From a virus, in the IMG/VR virus record IMGVR_UViG_3300032322_002195, positions 1 through 64,000 of that record: a stretch of DNA of 64,000 nt. One strand, 5' to 3'. The notes beneath the pieces were generated by a model. That model did not search any database, was not told the DNA's origin, and was given only the letters and a program-made list of their open reading frames with translations. The translations under genes and the position numbers were made by a program. Positions 8,677 to 17,645 of this stretch are shown here, one piece after another; the stretch's first letter is position 1, and each line of letters starts with the position of its first letter.

Positions 8677-9263
8677 TACAAGAACTATACGATAAAATGA
8701 AAGAAAGACTTCTTCAAGTATCAGACCCAAATGATGCGTATTCTTATGAAGATTTTGAAAAAGAATTTTCAAATATCGATTATACCAAATCGAGTGAAAA
8801 CCCTGACTTCTTTAAAGTAAAACTTGGATTTTCAAACAAATCTACAAACCCAGACCCAGAATATGCGACTGCTGGTTCATCTGGTTTTGATTTTAGAGCT
8901 AATTTAACAGAACCAATGGTTTTAAAAGTTGGTAAAAGAGCGATGGTGCCAACTGGGTTGTTTTTTGAATTGCCAGAAAACTTTGAAATCCAAGTTCGTC
9001 CTCGTAGCGGTTTGGCCGCAAAGAATGGAGTTACAGTATTGAACACACCAGGTACCGTTGACTCTGATTATCGTGGTGAGATTAAAATCATCCTAATTAA
9101 TTTAGGTGACGAAGATTTTATTATAAATCATGGTGACAGAATAGCCCAAGGTGTGTTAGCTTCAGTAACTGCCAAAAATGTTGTTAAACTGGAAAAGCTT
9201 GAAGATATAACATTAAATACTGAACGTGGTTCAGGTGGTTTTGGAAGTACTGGGAAAAATTAA
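8673..9263 (+). CDS. dut: dUTP diphosphatase (trimeric dUTPase)
   Basis: 196 residues. It hydrolyses dUTP to dUMP and diphosphate, keeping uracil out of phage DNA and feeding thymidylate synthase. All five trimeric dUTPase motifs are visible: GSSGFDFRA, RPRSGLAAKNG, TPGTVDSDYRGE, GDRIAQ and the C-terminal Gly-rich arm ERGSGGFGSTG. About 60 extra N-terminal residues precede the core, which normally is near 140 residues; this extension is helical and charged. The ATG overlaps the stop of the HD-like gene (ATGA), so translation is probably coupled. It pairs functionally with thyA at 58.5-59.8 kb. Confidence 0.95.
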   Translation: MIQELYDKMKERLLQVSDPNDAYSYEDFEKEFSNIDYTKSSENPDFFKVKLGFSNKSTNPDPEYATAGSSGFDFRANLTEPMVLKVGKRAMVPTGLFFELPENFEIQVRPRSGLAAKNGVTVLNTPGTVDSDYRGEIKIILINLGDEDFIINHGDRIAQGVLASVTAKNVVKLEKLEDITLNTERGSGGFGSTGKN

Positions 9264-9264
9264 A

Positions 9265-9429
9265 ATGCAAAACGATAGAAAAGAAAAAATTGAAAAGCGT
9301 ATTAAATGGTTAGTAGTCGAATTAACCCAAGAAGTTTATTTGGATGGATATAGCATCATCAAATACAAAGAAGAATTAAACAAACTATTAATAGAACTAG
9401 AAACAATACGAAGCAAAGAAAATGATTGA
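9265..9429 (+). CDS. small hypothetical helical protein
   Basis: 54 residues from the ATG just after the dut stop. The frame is open further upstream, but that region lies inside dut. It is highly charged and helical (KEKIEKRIKWLVVELTQEVY), with a likely two-helix hairpin. It overlaps the start of the next gene by 8 bases, the pattern of a real gene in this operon. Function unknown. Confidence 0.6.
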   Translation: MQNDRKEKIEKRIKWLVVELTQEVYLDGYSIIKYKEELNKLLIELETIRSKEND

Positions 9430-10414
9430 AAAATTTGACTTTAATGACATTTTAATTGAGCCAGCCACCGTTTCAAGAATAAGCAGCCGAAAAGATATAA
9501 ATCCATATTATAATGGGTTTTTGCCTTTGATAACAGCTCCAATGGATACTGTTATTAGTACAGATAATGAAAAAATATTCCACGACCTTAAAATTAACAC
9601 ATGTCTACCAAGAGGTGAGCATTCAAATTTAGGTTTTAATTCATATTCCTTGAATGAAATGTTAACGAATTTGGAGAATATAATAAACCCGAATGGTTAT
9701 TATTTGATAGACATTGCAAATGGACATATGGATTCTTTGATAACCACAACAAAATCAATCAAAGATAAATACCCTAACTTAACACTCATGGTTGGTAATA
9801 TCGCTAATCCTGAAACATATGCTTTGTTATCTGAAGCTGGTGCGGATTATGTTAGAGTTGGTATAGGAAATGGAGGTGGTTGTTTAACAACTTTTAGCAC
9901 TGGTGTTGGTTATCCAATGGCATCTTTAATTAAAGAATGTCATGAAAAATCCTTGGGTTTAAAAAAACCAGCGAAAATTGTTGCTGATGGTGGAATGCAA
10001 ACGTATAGTGATATTATAAAAGCTATAGCCCTAGGTGCTGATTATGTAATGGTCGGTAGTATATTCAATAAAGCAATTGAATCGTGTGGTGACAATTATC
10101 TTTGGGGTAAAGTAAAAGTTCGTCAAGATATTTCTGAATTTGCTTATGCTAATGGAATTCCTGTTTATAAAAAATTTAGAGGTATGAGTACGAAAGAGGT
10201 TCAGAAAAAATGGGGTAAAGAAGTATTGACAACTTCAGAAGGTGTAGTTAGATTTAGAAAAGTTGAATATAACCTTGCTAAATGGGTTGATAATTTTGAA
10301 GCGTATTTACGTTCAGCCATGAGCTATACTAATTCAAAAACTTTGTCTGATTTCATTGGGAATGTTGGAACTATCAACATAACAGATAACGCTTATAATA
10401 GATATAAAAAATAA
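9422..10414 (+). CDS. IMP dehydrogenase / GMP reductase family protein
   Basis: 330 residues forming a TIM-barrel of the GuaB/GuaC family, which interconverts IMP with XMP or GMP. The N-terminal FDFNDILIEPATVS and TAPMDTV match the family start. The catalytic loop is VGIGNGGGCLTT, with Cys154 as the nucleophile. The phosphate-binding KIVADGGMQTYSDIIKAIALGADYVMVGS motif follows. The CBS pair of most IMP dehydrogenases is absent and the length fits GMP reductase, but which reaction it catalyses cannot be decided by eye. It ends with TAATG shared with the following glycosyltransferase. The role is probably purine nucleotide or GDP-sugar supply. Confidence 0.88.
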   Translation: MIEKFDFNDILIEPATVSRISSRKDINPYYNGFLPLITAPMDTVISTDNEKIFHDLKINTCLPRGEHSNLGFNSYSLNEMLTNLENIINPNGYYLIDIANGHMDSLITTTKSIKDKYPNLTLMVGNIANPETYALLSEAGADYVRVGIGNGGGCLTTFSTGVGYPMASLIKECHEKSLGLKKPAKIVADGGMQTYSDIIKAIALGADYVMVGSIFNKAIESCGDNYLWGKVKVRQDISEFAYANGIPVYKKFRGMSTKEVQKKWGKEVLTTSEGVVRFRKVEYNLAKWVDNFEAYLRSAMSYTNSKTLSDFIGNVGTINITDNAYNRYKK

Positions 10415-12435
10415 TGATATCAGTAGTATATTGCACTAGGCAATCAAACCAAGAACACAAAGAACACTTAATAAAATCTTCTGGTTTAGGTAAGAATATT
10501 GAAATAATTGAGATTGTAAACAACGGTGAATCATTAACTACATGTTACAATCGTGGACTAAAACAAGCAAAACATAATATTATTGTTTACTGTCACGATG
10601 ATTTGGTTATTGAAACAAAATCATGGGGTGATAAATTAATTAAATTATTTAAAAGAAACCCAGAGTTTGGTATTATTGGAGTGGCTGGAACAAAATATCT
10701 TTCACAAAGTGGAAAATGGTGGGAAAACCCTAAGAAAATGTATGGTAGAGTAGCTCATACTCATGAAGGTAAGACTTGGTTATCAACTTATTCAGCAGAT
10801 TTGGGTCACGAATTAGAAGAAGTAGTTGTGTGTGATGGTGTTTGGTTTGCAGTAGATAAAACCAAAATCAAAAAAACGTTTAACGAAAACGTAGAAGGGT
10901 TCCATTTTTATGATGTAACATTTTCATTTGAAAATTATATAGCTGGTTCTAAAGTTGGTGTAACAACTGCAATACGTATCAACCATAAATCAATTGGCAT
11001 GACCAATGAAGCATGGGAAAAAAATAGGGTTGATTTTTCAGAAGCATACCAAGAACATCTTCCAATAGATATAAAAAAAGTTTTAAAAAAAGGTCAGAAA
11101 TATAAAATTTTAATAGCTGATGTTAGCCTTGTTAGTAATTCTCCAGAAGAAATTTTTATAATTGATTTGATTAAAAAATTAAAAAAAGAAAATCATGACA
11201 TTAGTTTTGTTGGTGGATTAGACAAAAAAAATGAAAACATTTTAAAACAAGCTGGTGTTAAAATTTTTTCAGCACAAGAACCGCCAGGGTTTAAATTAGG
11301 CGATGGAAAGTGGCTTTTAAAAACTCAACAAGGCGATATAACATCACAAATAAATACGTTATATAAAGTTAAAGATGTATCATTTGACATGTTATATATT
11401 GGGAAAAAACCAATGACTGAACATTTATTAAGGTTATACCCAGACACTGAAATAACGTCAGTAATATATTCAACTGACGTTCATTTGGACGAACCAGTGA
11501 TAAATAAAATGATTGTCAAATATATAGCTATTAATGAAAATATCAAACAAAATTTGATACATATTAATATGATAAATGAAGGTATGGTTGAATTATTTTC
11601 CGAATCAAAAACAGAAATAAAAATTAAAAATAAACCAAGGTTGAAAAGGGGACCTATTAAGATTATGACTGGATGGTCAGATAAAGGTGGTTCAACAAAT
11701 GCTTTTATTTCATTAACAAATACTTTAAATAGCTATGGTTATGATGTGACATTATATGGTCCACATAATTGGCACTTGGACAAATGTAAATCTGGTTTGC
11801 TAAACCAAGTTACGGTTAACCCTAAAGATAGATTAATAGTACATTTTTTAAAATTACCTAACAGACCTAATGCTGGTAAAGTTATTTTAGCTTGTCACGA
11901 GAAAAATTTATACGAAGTTGGAGAAACCAAACAATTTTGGGATGAAGCTGTTTTTTTAAATCAAAGACACAAAGATTACCATAGCAAATATACTGGTAAT
12001 TTTACGATTATTCCAAACCTAAAAACTCCTTTAATAAAAAGAAATAAAAATGGTTTTGAAAAAATAGCTGGTGTTATTGGTTCATTTGACGAAAACAAAC
12101 AAACGCATGTATCAATCGAAAGAGCTTTATCTGATGGTTGTGAAAAAATTTATTTGTTTGGTGAACCATACGGTTCTTATTATGAGGATTTTATTAAACC
12201 ACTGCTTAGTGATAAAGTAATATTAAAAGGGTTCTTAGAAGATAAACAAGCTATTTACGATATGATTGGGTGTGTTTATCATTCGTCTAAGAGCGAAGTT
12301 GCAACTTTAGTTAAAGATGAATGTGAATCAGCTGGTGTTATATTTAATGGAAATGAAGCCACTGAAAATCAACCAGTTTTATTAACAAATGATGAGATAA
12401 TACAAAAATGGTTAAAAATTTTGGATTTAGATTAA
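10414..12435 (+). CDS. two-domain glycosyltransferase (GT2-like plus GT4-like)
   Basis: 673 residues. Residues 1-220 form a GT-A domain (ISVVYCTRQ start, 'IVYCHDDLVI' acidic motif, later CDGVWFAVDK). A middle stretch of about 170 residues is Rossmann-like. From about 415 a GT-B domain begins with KIMTGWSDKGGSTNAF and ends in a DECESAG segment near the donor site. Two catalytic modules in one chain suggest addition of two sugars in succession. It opens the long sugar locus, starting within the stop of the GuaB-like gene (TAATG), and the next gene starts within its own stop. Donor and acceptor are unknown. Confidence 0.8.
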   Translation: MISVVYCTRQSNQEHKEHLIKSSGLGKNIEIIEIVNNGESLTTCYNRGLKQAKHNIIVYCHDDLVIETKSWGDKLIKLFKRNPEFGIIGVAGTKYLSQSGKWWENPKKMYGRVAHTHEGKTWLSTYSADLGHELEEVVVCDGVWFAVDKTKIKKTFNENVEGFHFYDVTFSFENYIAGSKVGVTTAIRINHKSIGMTNEAWEKNRVDFSEAYQEHLPIDIKKVLKKGQKYKILIADVSLVSNSPEEIFIIDLIKKLKKENHDISFVGGLDKKNENILKQAGVKIFSAQEPPGFKLGDGKWLLKTQQGDITSQINTLYKVKDVSFDMLYIGKKPMTEHLLRLYPDTEITSVIYSTDVHLDEPVINKMIVKYIAINENIKQNLIHINMINEGMVELFSESKTEIKIKNKPRLKRGPIKIMTGWSDKGGSTNAFISLTNTLNSYGYDVTLYGPHNWHLDKCKSGLLNQVTVNPKDRLIVHFLKLPNRPNAGKVILACHEKNLYEVGETKQFWDEAVFLNQRHKDYHSKYTGNFTIIPNLKTPLIKRNKNGFEKIAGVIGSFDENKQTHVSIERALSDGCEKIYLFGEPYGSYYEDFIKPLLSDKVILKGFLEDKQAIYDMIGCVYHSSKSEVATLVKDECESAGVIFNGNEATENQPVLLTNDEIIQKWLKILDLD

Positions 12436-13373
12436 TGAAAAAAATAAAAAAATGGTTTGATGAAAAACTAACTATTTTATCATTGACCATGTCTAATGTA
12501 GAAAAAAACGCTTTAGGGCAGGTTTCTGAGCCTTTGAATAGCGATGTCGGTCAATTTAGAAGAATAACACAAGGACAATTAGCCGATTCATTGATTAATG
12601 GGGAGGTAACGCAAGAAGTTTTAGATTTAAAATGGAGAACATATAAAATACTAAGAGAAACGGATGGTTTGACTTCTGAAATAACTGGTTATGACGAGAG
12701 TGGTATGCCTATTGTTTTAACAAAAAAAATAGACAAGAATAAAGCTTTAAAAAAGGTAAAATTAGACAATTATGATAGTTATGAACTAGAAATGGTTATT
12801 GACAATTCACCAATAGCTTTAAGTGTTAATGATATTATGTCTAGCAATTATATTGAAGCAAATGAAAAACCAATAATTATATCTGGTGACACAGCATCAT
12901 TAGGAGAAATATCTGGTGAAAAATATTTTGGAACTTACAGGACACATTTACCCATAAGAATTTTTAGGGAAACCATACCAAAATTTGATATTGAAACGTA
13001 TGTTAAAAAATTAAATATCAGAACAATTGATGAGGACACTAAATTATTGGAATTTTGTGTTAGTAAATACCCAGACCCAGATAATAAAAGAAGTATCTTG
13101 TTTTTAAAAGAAATTGAAAAAGCAAAGACGAACCCTAGAGTGTGTACTATGTTAGAAATAAAAAAAGTTAGTTTTATAACTTATAAATGCTTAGGTGTTT
13201 CTGATTTTTTAGAGTTTGAATATGATATAACATCTTTTGATAAAATCATAGAATTTAATGGTACTTATGTTATAAAATTCATAGCTAAAACAACTAAAAA
13301 CGGAGATGATGTTTTTGAAAAACATAAACAAAAAGACCTTGATGAAAAATACCAACAAAAACTTAAGAAATGA
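12435..13373 (+). CDS. hypothetical protein within the sugar locus
   Basis: 312 residues starting at the ATG of TAATG. It has no glycosyltransferase signature. The middle contains IIISGDTASLGEISGEKYFGTYRTHLPIRIF, and the rest mixes beta segments with charged helices. The N-terminus KKIKKWFDEKL is a basic amphipathic helix that could bind membrane or nucleic acid. It is tightly packed between two glycosyltransferases (4-base overlap with the next start). It could be a structural protein carried in the cluster and a possible acceptor of the glycans. That is speculation. Confidence 0.65.
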   Translation: MKKIKKWFDEKLTILSLTMSNVEKNALGQVSEPLNSDVGQFRRITQGQLADSLINGEVTQEVLDLKWRTYKILRETDGLTSEITGYDESGMPIVLTKKIDKNKALKKVKLDNYDSYELEMVIDNSPIALSVNDIMSSNYIEANEKPIIISGDTASLGEISGEKYFGTYRTHLPIRIFRETIPKFDIETYVKKLNIRTIDEDTKLLEFCVSKYPDPDNKRSILFLKEIEKAKTNPRVCTMLEIKKVSFITYKCLGVSDFLEFEYDITSFDKIIEFNGTYVIKFIAKTTKNGDDVFEKHKQKDLDEKYQQKLKK

Positions 13374-14116
13374 AACAAAAACCAATAGTACATGCTTTTT
13401 TTATTTGTTTTAACGAAGAAAACATATTACCACATTTAATAAAATACTATTCTACTTTTTGTGAAAGAATAACGATATTAGACAATAACTCAACCGATAG
13501 AAGTTGTGAAATCATTCAATCGTTTCCTAACACTGAAATAATTCCTTTCAATTCTAATGAGGAGTTTCATGATGGTGTTCATATTAAATTAAAGAATCAT
13601 GTTTGGAAATCTAGCGTTGGTTATGCTGATTTTGTTATATTAGGTGATGCTGATGAATTTTTGTACCATGAAAATATGGTTGATTTTTTAATAGAATCAA
13701 AAGAAAAAGGTATTAGTTTTTTTAAACCAGAAGGATACCATATGATTGGTGATGAAGATTTGGAATTAACAGCTGATGACAATATTTTTGAAAAAGTTAA
13801 ATATGGTGTTAGAACACCTGTATTGGATAAACCAATGATGTTTGACTGCAATAAAATTATAAACATAAATTATGGTTTTGGATGTCATACTGCAAATCCT
13901 GTTGGAACTGTTGTACCATCAATTTATAATGGTTTAAAAATGATACACTATAAATTTTTAGGGTTAAAAGATTACTTGTACAAAAATAAAATTAGAGCTG
14001 AAAGATTAAGCAAATTTAACAAAGAAAATGGTTTTGGTTTGTACTATATGTTTACTGAAAATGAACACATAATTGATTATAAATCCTATATTGATAGGAG
14101 AACTAAAGTTTTATAA
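13370..14116 (+). CDS. glycosyltransferase, GT-A fold (GT2/GT92-like)
   Basis: 248 residues. The start PIVHAFFICFNEENILPHLIKYY and ITILDNNSTDRS fit the Glyco_tranf_2_4 group, in which the nucleotide-sugar donor is held by a DxD motif, here GDADEFL near residue 90. Late residues NGLKMIHYKFLGLKDYL match the usual C-terminal lid. It overlaps the preceding gene by 4 bases, and the next ATG follows after 1 base. It is probably a retaining or inverting hexosyltransferase acting on the phage-encoded glycan. The sugar cannot be told from sequence. Confidence 0.8.
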   Translation: MKQKPIVHAFFICFNEENILPHLIKYYSTFCERITILDNNSTDRSCEIIQSFPNTEIIPFNSNEEFHDGVHIKLKNHVWKSSVGYADFVILGDADEFLYHENMVDFLIESKEKGISFFKPEGYHMIGDEDLELTADDNIFEKVKYGVRTPVLDKPMMFDCNKIININYGFGCHTANPVGTVVPSIYNGLKMIHYKFLGLKDYLYKNKIRAERLSKFNKENGFGLYYMFTENEHIIDYKSYIDRRTKVL

Positions 14117-14117
14117 A

Positions 14118-14798
14118 ATGATAATAGGTAATGGATTATTAGGTAGTGCTTTTATAACTAAGAAACAAGATTACGAAAAATTTGTAATCTTTGCTTCTGG
14201 TGTTTCTGATTCATTACACTCCAATGAGTTATCTTTTGAACGAGAAAAATTATTGGTTTTAAAAACTATAAACGACTACAAAGATAGTAAATTTATCTAT
14301 TTTAGTAGTGTTTTGGCTGGAATATTTGATAACGATTACTATAACCATAAAATAGAAATTGAAGAACTTATCAAAAGCAACTCAAATAATTACATTATTT
14401 TCAGAGTCCCTCAAATAATAGGGAGTAGAGGGAATAAACATAATCTAGTTAACCACATTAAAAATTTAATTTTAAAAAATGAAGAAGTAGTGGTTTATAA
14501 AAATGTTTATAGAGCTTTGCTTGATGTTGACGATTTGGTTAAACTTGTTGATTATTTTAAAGATACAACACTATGTGAAACAATATACATATCAAACATA
14601 GAAAAAATAAATGTTTTGGACATCGTTAATATCATCTCTAACCAATTAAAAATAAAAGCTAAAATTAAAATGGTTGATTCTGAAAACAATAATTGGTTTC
14701 ATGAAAATGATATGGTTGTTGATGATGCCATATCTAAAATAGGAATAGTAAGGTCTGGATATACAAATAACGTTATTAAAAAATACATAAACAACTAA
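14118..14798 (+). CDS. NAD-dependent epimerase/reductase-like protein (short-chain dehydrogenase type)
   Basis: 226 residues from the ATG after the preceding stop. The Rossmann dinucleotide motif stands at the very start (IIGNGLLGSAF), and FSSVLAG with YYNHK gives the Ser and YxxxK catalytic pair of extended SDRs. FRVPQIIGSRGN continues the pattern. It is short for the family (usually 290-330 residues), so the substrate domain is reduced. It resembles RmlD-like reductases and the N-terminal half of the 18193 gene. It probably reduces or epimerises a nucleotide-linked keto sugar. Confidence 0.78.
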   Translation: MIIGNGLLGSAFITKKQDYEKFVIFASGVSDSLHSNELSFEREKLLVLKTINDYKDSKFIYFSSVLAGIFDNDYYNHKIEIEELIKSNSNNYIIFRVPQIIGSRGNKHNLVNHIKNLILKNEEVVVYKNVYRALLDVDDLVKLVDYFKDTTLCETIYISNIEKINVLDIVNIISNQLKIKAKIKMVDSENNNWFHENDMVVDDAISKIGIVRSGYTNNVIKKYINN

Positions 14799-14799
14799 A

Positions 14800-15522
14800 A
14801 TGATAATACTAACTGGTTTCTACAACGCTGAACAATATGTTGAAAGATGCATAGCGTCTATTATGGGACAATCATTTACCGATTTTAAGTGCTATATTAC
14901 ACATGATTTATCAACTGATAATTCAGTTAAATTGGTCAAAGAAATGATTGAAGGGGATGATAGATTTATTCTTATTGATGATAACGAAAAAAAACTATAT
15001 CAGGCTGGTAATTTTGATAAAGTGATTAGAAATAACCCAAACATAGCTGACGATGAAGTTTTGGTAGAGGTTGATGGTGATGATTATTTGCCAGATGGTA
15101 ACGTTCTGAAAAGAATAAACGAATTATATAAAGACCAAAACATTTGGATTGCTAATGGTAGTTTTAAATACCATAATGGACCTGTTGGTTTTTCATCTAA
15201 ACAAACCAATTTCCATAGTTTAAGAACATCTAACTTTACCGCTTCACATATTCGTACATGGAGAGCTTTTTTATGGAGAAACATAAAAGAAGAGGATTTA
15301 AAAGATGAAAACGGTAATTACTGGCAATGGAGTGGTGATTTATGCTTTATGTTTCCTATGTTAGAAATGGCTGGTGAGGAACACTACAGTTTTATGACAG
15401 ATATAAATTATGTTTACAACGCTGAGAACCCAATAAACGAACATAAGGTGGATATGTCAATGGTCACCAACCATGCAACAAGAATTAGAAATAAACAACC
15501 TTACCAAAAATTAATTAGATAA
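14800..15522 (+). CDS. family 2 glycosyltransferase
   Basis: 240 residues with a clear GT2 layout: IILTGFYNAEQYVERCIASIMGQ start, ITHDLSTDNSV, then the donor-binding VDGDDYL near residue 92. The C-terminal part contains WQWSGDLCFMFPMLEMAG, where a catalytic Asp is expected. It sits 1 base after the epimerase-like gene and overlaps the fucosyltransferase-like gene by 1 base (TAATG). It acts in the cytoplasm on nucleotide sugars; the specificity is unknown. Confidence 0.85.
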   Translation: MIILTGFYNAEQYVERCIASIMGQSFTDFKCYITHDLSTDNSVKLVKEMIEGDDRFILIDDNEKKLYQAGNFDKVIRNNPNIADDEVLVEVDGDDYLPDGNVLKRINELYKDQNIWIANGSFKYHNGPVGFSSKQTNFHSLRTSNFTASHIRTWRAFLWRNIKEEDLKDENGNYWQWSGDLCFMFPMLEMAGEEHYSFMTDINYVYNAENPINEHKVDMSMVTNHATRIRNKQPYQKLIR

Positions 15523-16289
15523 TGATAACTTGTAAACTACAAGGTGGTTTAGGTAATCAAATGTTTCAAATAGCCGCTACATATGCATTGGCACTAAGAA
15601 ACAACGATACCTGTGGTTTTAATTTTAATCAATGTTATACACCATTACAAGGTAACCCGTCTAGCAAATACAAGAAAAATATTTTTGCTAAAATAACTGA
15701 ATCTAATGACTACAAATTTAGAGTCGGATACACTGAACCTAGATTTGGTTATGAAGAATTACCATATGCTCCAGATTTAATGTTGGTTGGATTTTTTCAA
15801 AGTGAAAAGTATTTCTCTGATTATGAAGATGATATCAAAAATATGTTTTCAATAGATATAACCAATGCTGATAAATTTATCAATTCAATAAGAAAACCTA
15901 ATACACCAATTACATCAATTCATATTAGACGTGGTGATTATGTAGGGTTATCCGATATGCATAGTTTGTGTTCTTTGGAATATTACAATATGGCGATGTC
16001 ATCTATCGGTGACTCAACATTTGTTATTATCTCAGACGATATACAATGGGCCAAAGAAAACATACAAGGTGATAACATTTATTATTCACCATTTGAAAAT
16101 GAAATAGATGACTTTGCTATGATGACAGTTTGCAACAATAACATAATCGCAAATAGCAGCTTTAGTTGGTGGGGTGCCTACTTGAATCAAAACAACGATA
16201 AAAAAATAATAGCCCCTAAAATATGGTTCGGTCCAAGAGGTCCAAAAGATACTGAAGATATTATTCCTATAAATTGGGAAAAAAAGTAA
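15522..16289 (+). CDS. GT11 alpha-1,2-fucosyltransferase-like protein
   Basis: 255 residues. The start KLQGGLGNQMFQIA is the GT11 signature, HIRRGDY at 134-140 is the GDP-fucose-binding HxRRxD motif, and NSSFSWWGAYLN near the end is also typical. GT11 enzymes move L-fucose from GDP-fucose, usually in alpha-1,2 linkage. A remnant of GDP-mannose 4,6-dehydratase, the first enzyme of GDP-fucose synthesis, lies at 27.6-27.9 kb. The gene ends the first block of the sugar locus, and a promoter follows it. A variant paralogue is at 25742. Confidence 0.9.
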   Translation: MITCKLQGGLGNQMFQIAATYALALRNNDTCGFNFNQCYTPLQGNPSSKYKKNIFAKITESNDYKFRVGYTEPRFGYEELPYAPDLMLVGFFQSEKYFSDYEDDIKNMFSIDITNADKFINSIRKPNTPITSIHIRRGDYVGLSDMHSLCSLEYYNMAMSSIGDSTFVIISDDIQWAKENIQGDNIYYSPFENEIDDFAMMTVCNNNIIANSSFSWWGAYLNQNNDKKIIAPKIWFGPRGPKDTEDIIPINWEKK

Positions 16290-16295
16290 AAACCA

Positions 16296-16324
16296 TTGAC
16301 ATTATCATATTTTTTCGGTATAAT
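16296..16324 (+). promoter_or_regulatory. promoter TTGACA-17-TATAAT before the 3-dehydrase gene
   Basis: TTGACA at 16296-16301, 17 bases, TATAAT at 16319-16324. This equals TTG-N20-TA, the same geometry as the Bacteroidota-type promoters elsewhere in the window, but with a perfect sigma70 consensus. It lies 13 bases before the ATG at 16338, in the only sizeable gap of the locus's first half. Confidence 0.75.
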
Positions 16325-16337
16325 TAAATAAAAATTT

Positions 16338-17639
16338 ATGGAAAATATTGACGAAATATTATCAGCTTTGACTTCTTACCTAAAAGAAAATAAGCCTAAA
16401 TACCTTTACAATCAAACATTCATACCCAACAAAAGTCAAGTGCTATATTCTGGCCCTTATTGGGATGAAGAAGAAATAATGGCTGGTATCAAAACTTTTA
16501 TAACTGGTAAATGGGTTGTAGCTGGTGAAAATGTGCACAAGTTTGAAAGAGAATTCGCTAAAACCTTTGGTGTTAAGTTTGCTCAAATGGTTAATTCTGG
16601 TAGCTCTGCTAATTTGGTGTTAATAGCCGCACTTAAAAAATATTTTGGGTGGAATAATGGTGATGAAATCATTGTGTCACCAGTTGGTTTTCCAACAACC
16701 ATATCAACGATTGTACAAAATAATCTAGTTCCTGTATTTGTTGACATAGAATACGACACACTTAATTTTGATATTAATAAAATCGAAGAAAAAATAACCG
16801 ATAAAACCAAAGGTATTTTTGTGTCACCAGTATTAGGTAATCCTCCAGATATGGATTTTTTAACAATGTTGTGTGAGAAACATGACCTTAAATTAATTGG
16901 TGATAGTTGTGATAGCATTGGTTCTAAATGGAACGGTAAACATCTATCAGATTACTATGTTGCGTGGTCATCTTCTTTTTATCCAGCTCACCATATATCA
17001 ACAGGTGAAGGCGGTATTGTTTGCACAAACATTGCTGACTTAAAAAAATTATTCACTAGTTTTTCATGGTGGGGTAGAGATTGTCATTGTGTTGGTTCAG
17101 CCAATTTGCTTTCTTGTGGTACATGTGGAAATAGATTTGACAAATGGCTTGATTCTTATGATGGTATAATTGACCATAAATATGTGTTCACCAATATGGG
17201 TTATAATCTTAAACCTATGGATTTGCAAGGTTCAATTGGTTTGGTACAATTAACCAAATTTAATGAAATTGATAAAAGAAGAAAAGAAAGTAAAGCTAGA
17301 ATTGAAAGCATTATCTTAAAGCACGTTAAAGGTGTTAAAAATGTTAATATGTTAGATAAATCCGATACTTGCTGGTTTGGAACGCCTTTTATCTGTGAAA
17401 ACAAAGTAATTAAAGATAAATTGGTTGCTTTTTTAGAAGAAAATAAAATACAAACTAGAAACTACTTTGCTGGTAATATTTTAATGCATCCAGGTTATAA
17501 ACACTTGGACAATTTAAACAAATATCCTAATGCTAATCAAGTATTGGATAAAGTATTCTTTTTGGGTGCCGCACCACATTATAACGATGATGTTTTTAAT
17601 TTTGTTGAAAATGTCTTTAAAGAAAAATGGGAAAATTAA
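16338..17639 (+). CDS. RfbH/DdhC (E1)-type nucleotide-sugar 3-dehydrase
   Basis: 433 residues, DegT/StrS fold. It matches E1, the PMP- and iron-sulfur-dependent enzyme that removes the C-3 hydroxyl of CDP-4-keto-6-deoxyglucose to give 3,6-dideoxy sugars. The active-site Lys of aminotransferases is replaced by His219 in FYPAHHISTGEGG, as in E1. Cys249, Cys251, Cys260 and Cys263 (RDCHC ... SCGTCG) lie where E1 holds its [2Fe-2S] cluster. Length agrees with E1 (about 437). Its E3 reductase partner and a CDP-glucose dehydratase are not in the window, so the host or other phage genes must supply them. It has its own promoter, and rmlC follows after 6 bases. Confidence 0.9.
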   Translation: MENIDEILSALTSYLKENKPKYLYNQTFIPNKSQVLYSGPYWDEEEIMAGIKTFITGKWVVAGENVHKFEREFAKTFGVKFAQMVNSGSSANLVLIAALKKYFGWNNGDEIIVSPVGFPTTISTIVQNNLVPVFVDIEYDTLNFDINKIEEKITDKTKGIFVSPVLGNPPDMDFLTMLCEKHDLKLIGDSCDSIGSKWNGKHLSDYYVAWSSSFYPAHHISTGEGGIVCTNIADLKKLFTSFSWWGRDCHCVGSANLLSCGTCGNRFDKWLDSYDGIIDHKYVFTNMGYNLKPMDLQGSIGLVQLTKFNEIDKRRKESKARIESIILKHVKGVKNVNMLDKSDTCWFGTPFICENKVIKDKLVAFLEENKIQTRNYFAGNILMHPGYKHLDNLNKYPNANQVLDKVFFLGAAPHYNDDVFNFVENVFKEKWEN

Positions 17640-17645
17640 TAGAAT

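Noticed and set aside
9226-9264. Upstream start for the small gene after dut
   Set aside because: This start lies in the dut coding region; the ATG at 9265 directly follows the dut stop.
16296-16324. Reading the TTGACA-17-TATAAT promoter as evidence for a proteobacterial host
   Set aside because: The other promoters with the same spacing end in TATCTTTG or TATATTTG, which fits Bacteroidota; this one is a variant of the same geometry.
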